Source of the DNA: Sphingomonas pituitosa NBRC 102491
GTDB taxonomy: Bacteria > Pseudomonadota > Alphaproteobacteria > Sphingomonadales > Sphingomonadaceae
NCBI RefSeq assembly: GCF_001598435.1
Contig: NZ_BCYY01000001.1
Location: forward strand, 310,001-374,000
Direction: 5' to 3'
DNA length: 64,000 nucleotides
The notes under the pieces are model-generated. The model was given only the letters and a program-made list of their open reading frames with translations, had not been told where the DNA came from and did no database searches. The stretch's first letter is position 1. Every line of letters starts with the position of its first letter. Of the stretch, positions 61,174 through 64,000 are shown piece by piece. Position numbers and translations under genes: made by a program.

Positions 61174-61623
61174 ATGACCACCGACACCCGCGCGCTGATC
61201 GCAGCCGCCCGCACCGCCGCGCGCCATGCGCACGCGCCCTATTCGAACTTCGGCGTCGGCGCGGCGGTGCTGCTGACCGACGGCACGGTGGTGACGGGCG
61301 CCAATTTCGAGAATGCCAGCTACGGCCTGTCGCTCTGCGCCGAGACGGTGGCGCTGGCGACGGTCTCGGCGCAGGGTCGCCTGCGCGACGTGGCGGAGAT
61401 CGCGGTGATCGGCGGGCCGATCGGTCCGGACGGGGTGCCCACGGGCCTGACGCCGGTCAGCCCCTGCGGCCGCTGCCGGCAGGTGATCAACGAGGCAGCG
61501 CAGCTCGGCAAGCGCGACCTGCCCGTCCATTGCGGCGCGGCCGAGGGCGACGCGGTGGCAAGCTACCGCCTGTCCGAGCTGCTGCCGCACGCGTTCGGGC
61601 CGGGCGATCTGGGGATCGTTTGA
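61174..61623 (+). CDS. cdd: cytidine deaminase
   Basis: A 149-residue enzyme that converts cytidine and deoxycytidine to uridines in pyrimidine salvage. The tetrameric-type zinc site is intact: CAETVA with zinc Cys and catalytic Glu, and SPCGRCRQ with the two other Cys ligands. FGVGAAVL and ANFENASYG bind the nucleoside. AAGGGA lies eight bases before the ATG at 61174; an earlier in-frame ATG at 61165 overlaps the UPF0262 stop (ATGA) and is a possible coupled start. Confidence 0.94.
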   Translation: MTTDTRALIAAARTAARHAHAPYSNFGVGAAVLLTDGTVVTGANFENASYGLSLCAETVALATVSAQGRLRDVAEIAVIGGPIGPDGVPTGLTPVSPCGRCRQVINEAAQLGKRDLPVHCGAAEGDAVASYRLSELLPHAFGPGDLGIV

Positions 61624-61649
61624 AGGGGAGCCATCGCTCTTTAGGAAGC

Positions 61650-61745
61650 CGTCATCCCGGCGAAAGCCGGGATCCATTCGCCACTCGGCTGGAGAAAGGG
61701 CCGCGACGGAGACCTCAATGGATTTGGGCTTTCGCCGTAATGACG
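61650..61745. repeat. second, degenerate copy of the CGTCATCCCGGC repeat pair
   Basis: GTCATCCCGGCGAAAGCCGGGATCCATTCG lies at about 61650-61680 and an inverted, mutated partner at 61717-61745 (TGGGCTTTCGCCGTAATGACGA). It is the same family as the pair at 57429-57525. Here the second unit has lost the CCCGGC stem. Confidence 0.75.
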
Positions 61746-61811
61746 ATGGGGGAGAGGTGCCGGCCGCCCCCAAACTTGACGCCGCGCCCCCTCCCCCGCA
61801 CTACCCGCGCC

Positions 61812-62366
61812 ATGTCCATTCTATCCGACCGCTGGATTCGCGAGCAGGCGCTCAACCACAACATGATCGAGCCCTTCGTCGAGAGCCAGCGGCGCGAGGG
61901 CTGCATCAGCTACGGCCTCTCCTCCTACGGCTATGACGCGCGGGTGGCGGACGAGTTCAAGATCTTCACCAATGTCGACAGCGCGGTGGTGGATCCGAAG
62001 AATTTCGACGCGAACAGCTTTGTCGATCGCAAGACCGATGTCTGCGTGATCCCGCCGAACAGCTTCGCGCTGGCCCGCACGGTGGAGTATTTCCGCGTGC
62101 CGCGCGACACGCTGGTGATCTGCCTCGGCAAGTCGACCTATGCGCGCTGCGGGATCATCGTGAACGTGACGCCGCTGGAACCCGAATGGGAAGGCCATGT
62201 GACGCTGGAGTTTTCCAACACCACGCCGCTGCCGGCCAAGATCTACGCCAACGAAGGCGCGTGCCAGTTCCTGTTCCTCAAGGGCGAACAGCCCTGCGAG
62301 ACGAGCTATGCCGACCGCGCCGGCAAATATATGGGCCAGCGCGGGGTGACCCTGCCGCGGCTGTGA
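61812..62366 (+). CDS. dcd: dCTP deaminase
   Basis: A 184-residue trimeric enzyme that deaminates dCTP to dUTP for thymidylate synthesis. The family patterns are [35 protein letters not shown] and [33 protein letters not shown] (in parts) containing the catalytic Glu. Length and order are standard. With cdd 190 bases upstream it groups pyrimidine-deamination genes, separated by a repeat. Confidence 0.95.
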   Translation: MSILSDRWIREQALNHNMIEPFVESQRREGCISYGLSSYGYDARVADEFKIFTNVDSAVVDPKNFDANSFVDRKTDVCVIPPNSFALARTVEYFRVPRDTLVICLGKSTYARCGIIVNVTPLEPEWEGHVTLEFSNTTPLPAKIYANEGACQFLFLKGEQPCETSYADRAGKYMGQRGVTLPRL

Positions 62367-62371
62367 GAAAA

Positions 62372-62408
62372 GCATCTCCTCCCCCGGCTTCGCCGAGGGA
62401 GGAGATGC
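62372..62408. terminator. hairpin between converging dcd and asd
   Basis: GCATCTCCTCCC and GGGAGGAGATGC form a 12-bp stem, extended inward by CGGC/GCCG around a short loop with one mismatch. It lies 6 bases after each of the two converging stop codons and lacks a long T-tract; it probably limits read-through from both genes. Confidence 0.6.
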
Positions 62409-62414
62409 GAAAGA

Positions 62415-63440
62415 TCACGCCTTCTGCAGGTGCCGGCGGCCGAGCAGCTCCGCGATCTGCACCGCGTTGAGCGCGGCGCCCTTGCGAAGGTTGTCGGACA
62501 CGCACCACAGCGACAAGCCGTTCTCCACGGTCGAATCCTCGCGGACGCGGCTGACATAGGTGGCGTATTCGCCGACGCACTCGATCGGCGTGACGTAGCC
62601 GCCATCCTCGCGCTTATCGACCAGCATGATGCCCGGCGCCTCGCGCAGGATGTTCTGCGCTTCCTCGGCCGAGATCTCGTTCTCGAACTCGATGTTGATC
62701 GCTTCCGAATGGCCGACGAACACCGGCACGCGCACGCAGGTCGCGCTGACCTTGACCTTGGGATCGAGGATCTTCTTGGTCTCGGCGACCATCTTGAACT
62801 CTTCCTTGGTCGAGCCGTCGTCGAGGAAGCTGTCGATGTGCGGGATCACGTTGAAGGCGATCTGCTTGGTGAACTTGGACGGCTCGACCTGGTCGCCGAC
62901 GAAGATCGCGCGGCTCTGGTTGAACAGCTCGTCCATGCCCGCCTTCCCGGCGCCCGACACCGACTGGTAGGTCGCGACCACCACGCGCTTGATCTTCGCG
63001 GCGTCGTGCAGCGGCTTCAGCGCCACCACCATCTGCGCGGTCGAGCAGTTCGGGTTGGCGATGATGTTGCGGACCTTGTAGCCGTCGATCGCCTCCGGGT
63101 TCACTTCCGGCACGATCAGCGGCACGTCCGGGTCCATGCGGTAGAGCGAGGCATTGTCGATCACCGTGCAGCCGGCGGCGGCGAACTTCGGCGCGTACTT
63201 CGCGCTGCCTTCGGAGCCGATCGCGAACAGCGCCATGTCCCAGCCGGTGGGATCGAAATGCTCGATGTTCTGGACCTTGTACTGTTTGCCGGTCTCGCCG
63301 AAGTCGACCATGTCGCCGGTCGAGCGCGACGACGCCAGCACGGCGAGATCGTCGATCGGGAATTCCCGCTCGGCCAGGATGTTGAGCATTTCGCGACCGA
63401 CATTGCCGGTGGCGCCTGCGACGACGACACGGTAGCCCAT
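62415..63440 (-). CDS. asd: aspartate-semialdehyde dehydrogenase
   Basis: A 341-residue NADP-dependent enzyme that reduces beta-aspartyl phosphate, feeding lysine, threonine, methionine and diaminopimelate synthesis. The cofactor site VVVAGATGNVGREML is at the start. The catalytic Cys132 is in IANPNCSTAQ, and the HSEAINIEFE segment carries the conserved His. Length is normal. Convergent with dcd. Confidence 0.96.
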   Translation of the reverse strand: MGYRVVVAGATGNVGREMLNILAEREFPIDDLAVLASSRSTGDMVDFGETGKQYKVQNIEHFDPTGWDMALFAIGSEGSAKYAPKFAAAGCTVIDNASLYRMDPDVPLIVPEVNPEAIDGYKVRNIIANPNCSTAQMVVALKPLHDAAKIKRVVVATYQSVSGAGKAGMDELFNQSRAIFVGDQVEPSKFTKQIAFNVIPHIDSFLDDGSTKEEFKMVAETKKILDPKVKVSATCVRVPVFVGHSEAINIEFENEISAEEAQNILREAPGIMLVDKREDGGYVTPIECVGEYATYVSRVREDSTVENGLSLWCVSDNLRKGAALNAVQIAELLGRRHLQKA

Positions 63441-63664
63441 TTGTACCTCTTTCCTCCGAACGCCGACGTGAAGCGGCGTGCGTGCTCTTTAGTGGGGATG
63501 GAAGATGGAATGCACCAGCATTCCGCTGCTTCGCTGCACAAGCGCAGCTATCGCGCCCGGATTACGGGCGCGGGGTAATTCGCGTGGATTTGGCGCGTTT
63601 TCGAAGCATCGCGGCCGCCACTAGCAGAAACAAAGCTGCGTGGCGAGCCTCTTTTTGCGCAACT

Positions 63665-64000
63665 TCATGCCGCAGCCCATCCTGGCTCCGGCCCTGCCCC
63701 ACGGCGCCGTCGGAACGGCTGCCACTGCACATAGGCGAGCGAACGCCACGCCCATTCCATCGGTCCCATCGCAAACGCCCGCAGCCACAGATTCGCGACG
63801 ATCACCTCGAACACCAGCACCGCCAGCACGATGCCATACAGTCCGCTCCAGCTGAGCTTGCCCCAAAGCCCCGGTCCCCAGGGCGCGAACAGGATGTAGA
63901 TGGCGATGAACTGCTGGAGGAAATAGAGCGAGAAGGCCGTGCGCCCCGCGGCCTTGAACGGCGCGAGCACCGCCTGCCCCACCCCGCTGCGCACCATCAG
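63665..64000 (-). CDS. C-terminal part of a DUF418 membrane protein (runs off the window)
   Basis: At least 111 residues are visible and the frame stays open at the right edge. The pattern APFKAAGRTAFSLYFLQQFIAIYILF and FAMGPMEWAWRSLAY is the C-terminal signature of DUF418 family proteins, which are multi-helix membrane proteins related to acyltransferases. Two or three membrane helices are seen. No activity is proven. The stretch 63441-63664 between asd and this gene holds no gene I can support. Confidence 0.82.
   Translation of the reverse strand: MMVRSGVGQAVLAPFKAAGRTAFSLYFLQQFIAIYILFAPWGPGLWGKLSWSGLYGIVLAVLVFEVIVANLWLRAFAMGPMEWAWRSLAYVQWQPFRRRRGAGPEPGWAAA

Overview
The window looks like a chromosomal segment of a sphingomonad (Alphaproteobacteria, Sphingomonadaceae). 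The DNA is GC-rich. It carries three TonB-dependent receptors, a PEP-CTERM protein, TadE/TadG-like proteins, an alphaproteobacterial-style GyrA, a UPF0262 protein and a Fur-type box of the TGCGA-N5-TCGCA kind. Taxonomy is inferred from gene content only.

Left end (1-9135): an RNA-repair locus. RtcR (+), a CARF-AAA+ sigma-54 activator, is divergent from a minus-strand series that starts at a good -24/-12 promoter (7372-7387). The series runs Rsr/Ro60 (TROVE-VWA), three tandem non-coding RNAs, the RtcB ligase, the RtcA cyclase, then an SPFH protein, two DUF4178 zinc-ribbon proteins and the start of another small protein. The three RNAs (5279-5712) are the highlight. Each has an outer helix with conserved GGCGA/TCGCC, a covarying inner helix, and a tRNA-like domain whose arms come in circularly permuted order. 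The permutation opens in the D-loop in copies 1 and 3 and at the anticodon arm in copy 2. Copy 2 keeps a 7-bp acceptor stem closed by a GAAA loop.

9396-16715: an RND efflux module. A TetR regulator sits between an outer-membrane factor (with an SDR gene) on one strand and a membrane-fusion/RND-permease pair on the other. Two equally spaced GTGACC-N12-(A/G)GTCAC operators flank the regulator. 17071-22224: a PEP-CTERM protein, an AT-rich gene desert of about 1 kb, a three-gene TadG/TadE cluster and two tRNAs (Pro-UGG, Ile2-CAU).

22306-29458: a histidine kinase with a degenerate ATPase, an Lrp/AsnC regulator, a periplasmic TPR protein, gyrA, DUF952 and tRNA-Glu(CUC). A broken HNH nuclease gene follows the tRNA.

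30057-41968: a metal-homeostasis region. The same 17-bp palindrome, probably a Zur site, precedes two operons: COG0523 GTPase / WD40 / DUF1289 / NiCoT permease / TonB receptor / PepSY, and DUF1826 / COG0523 GTPase. Between them are an RcnR-like regulator with all four Ni/Co ligands, a DmeF-type CDF exporter and an M1 metallopeptidase. 42112-45454: a siderophore-type receptor with a PepSY protein behind a Fur-like box.

45496-51513: a translationally coupled signalling cluster (CHASE3-GAF hybrid kinase with three receiver domains, CheR, stand-alone CheB, REC-kinase) without any chemotaxis receptor. 51925-64000: a cyclase-like QW-repeat protein, a TonB receptor, a DHA2-type exporter, a VIT/CCC1 protein, an AT-rich orphan gene next to a long inverted repeat, then housekeeping genes (dnaB, UPF0262, cdd, dcd, asd) and the end of a DUF418 protein. 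Several intergenic palindromic repeats of sphingomonad type are present.
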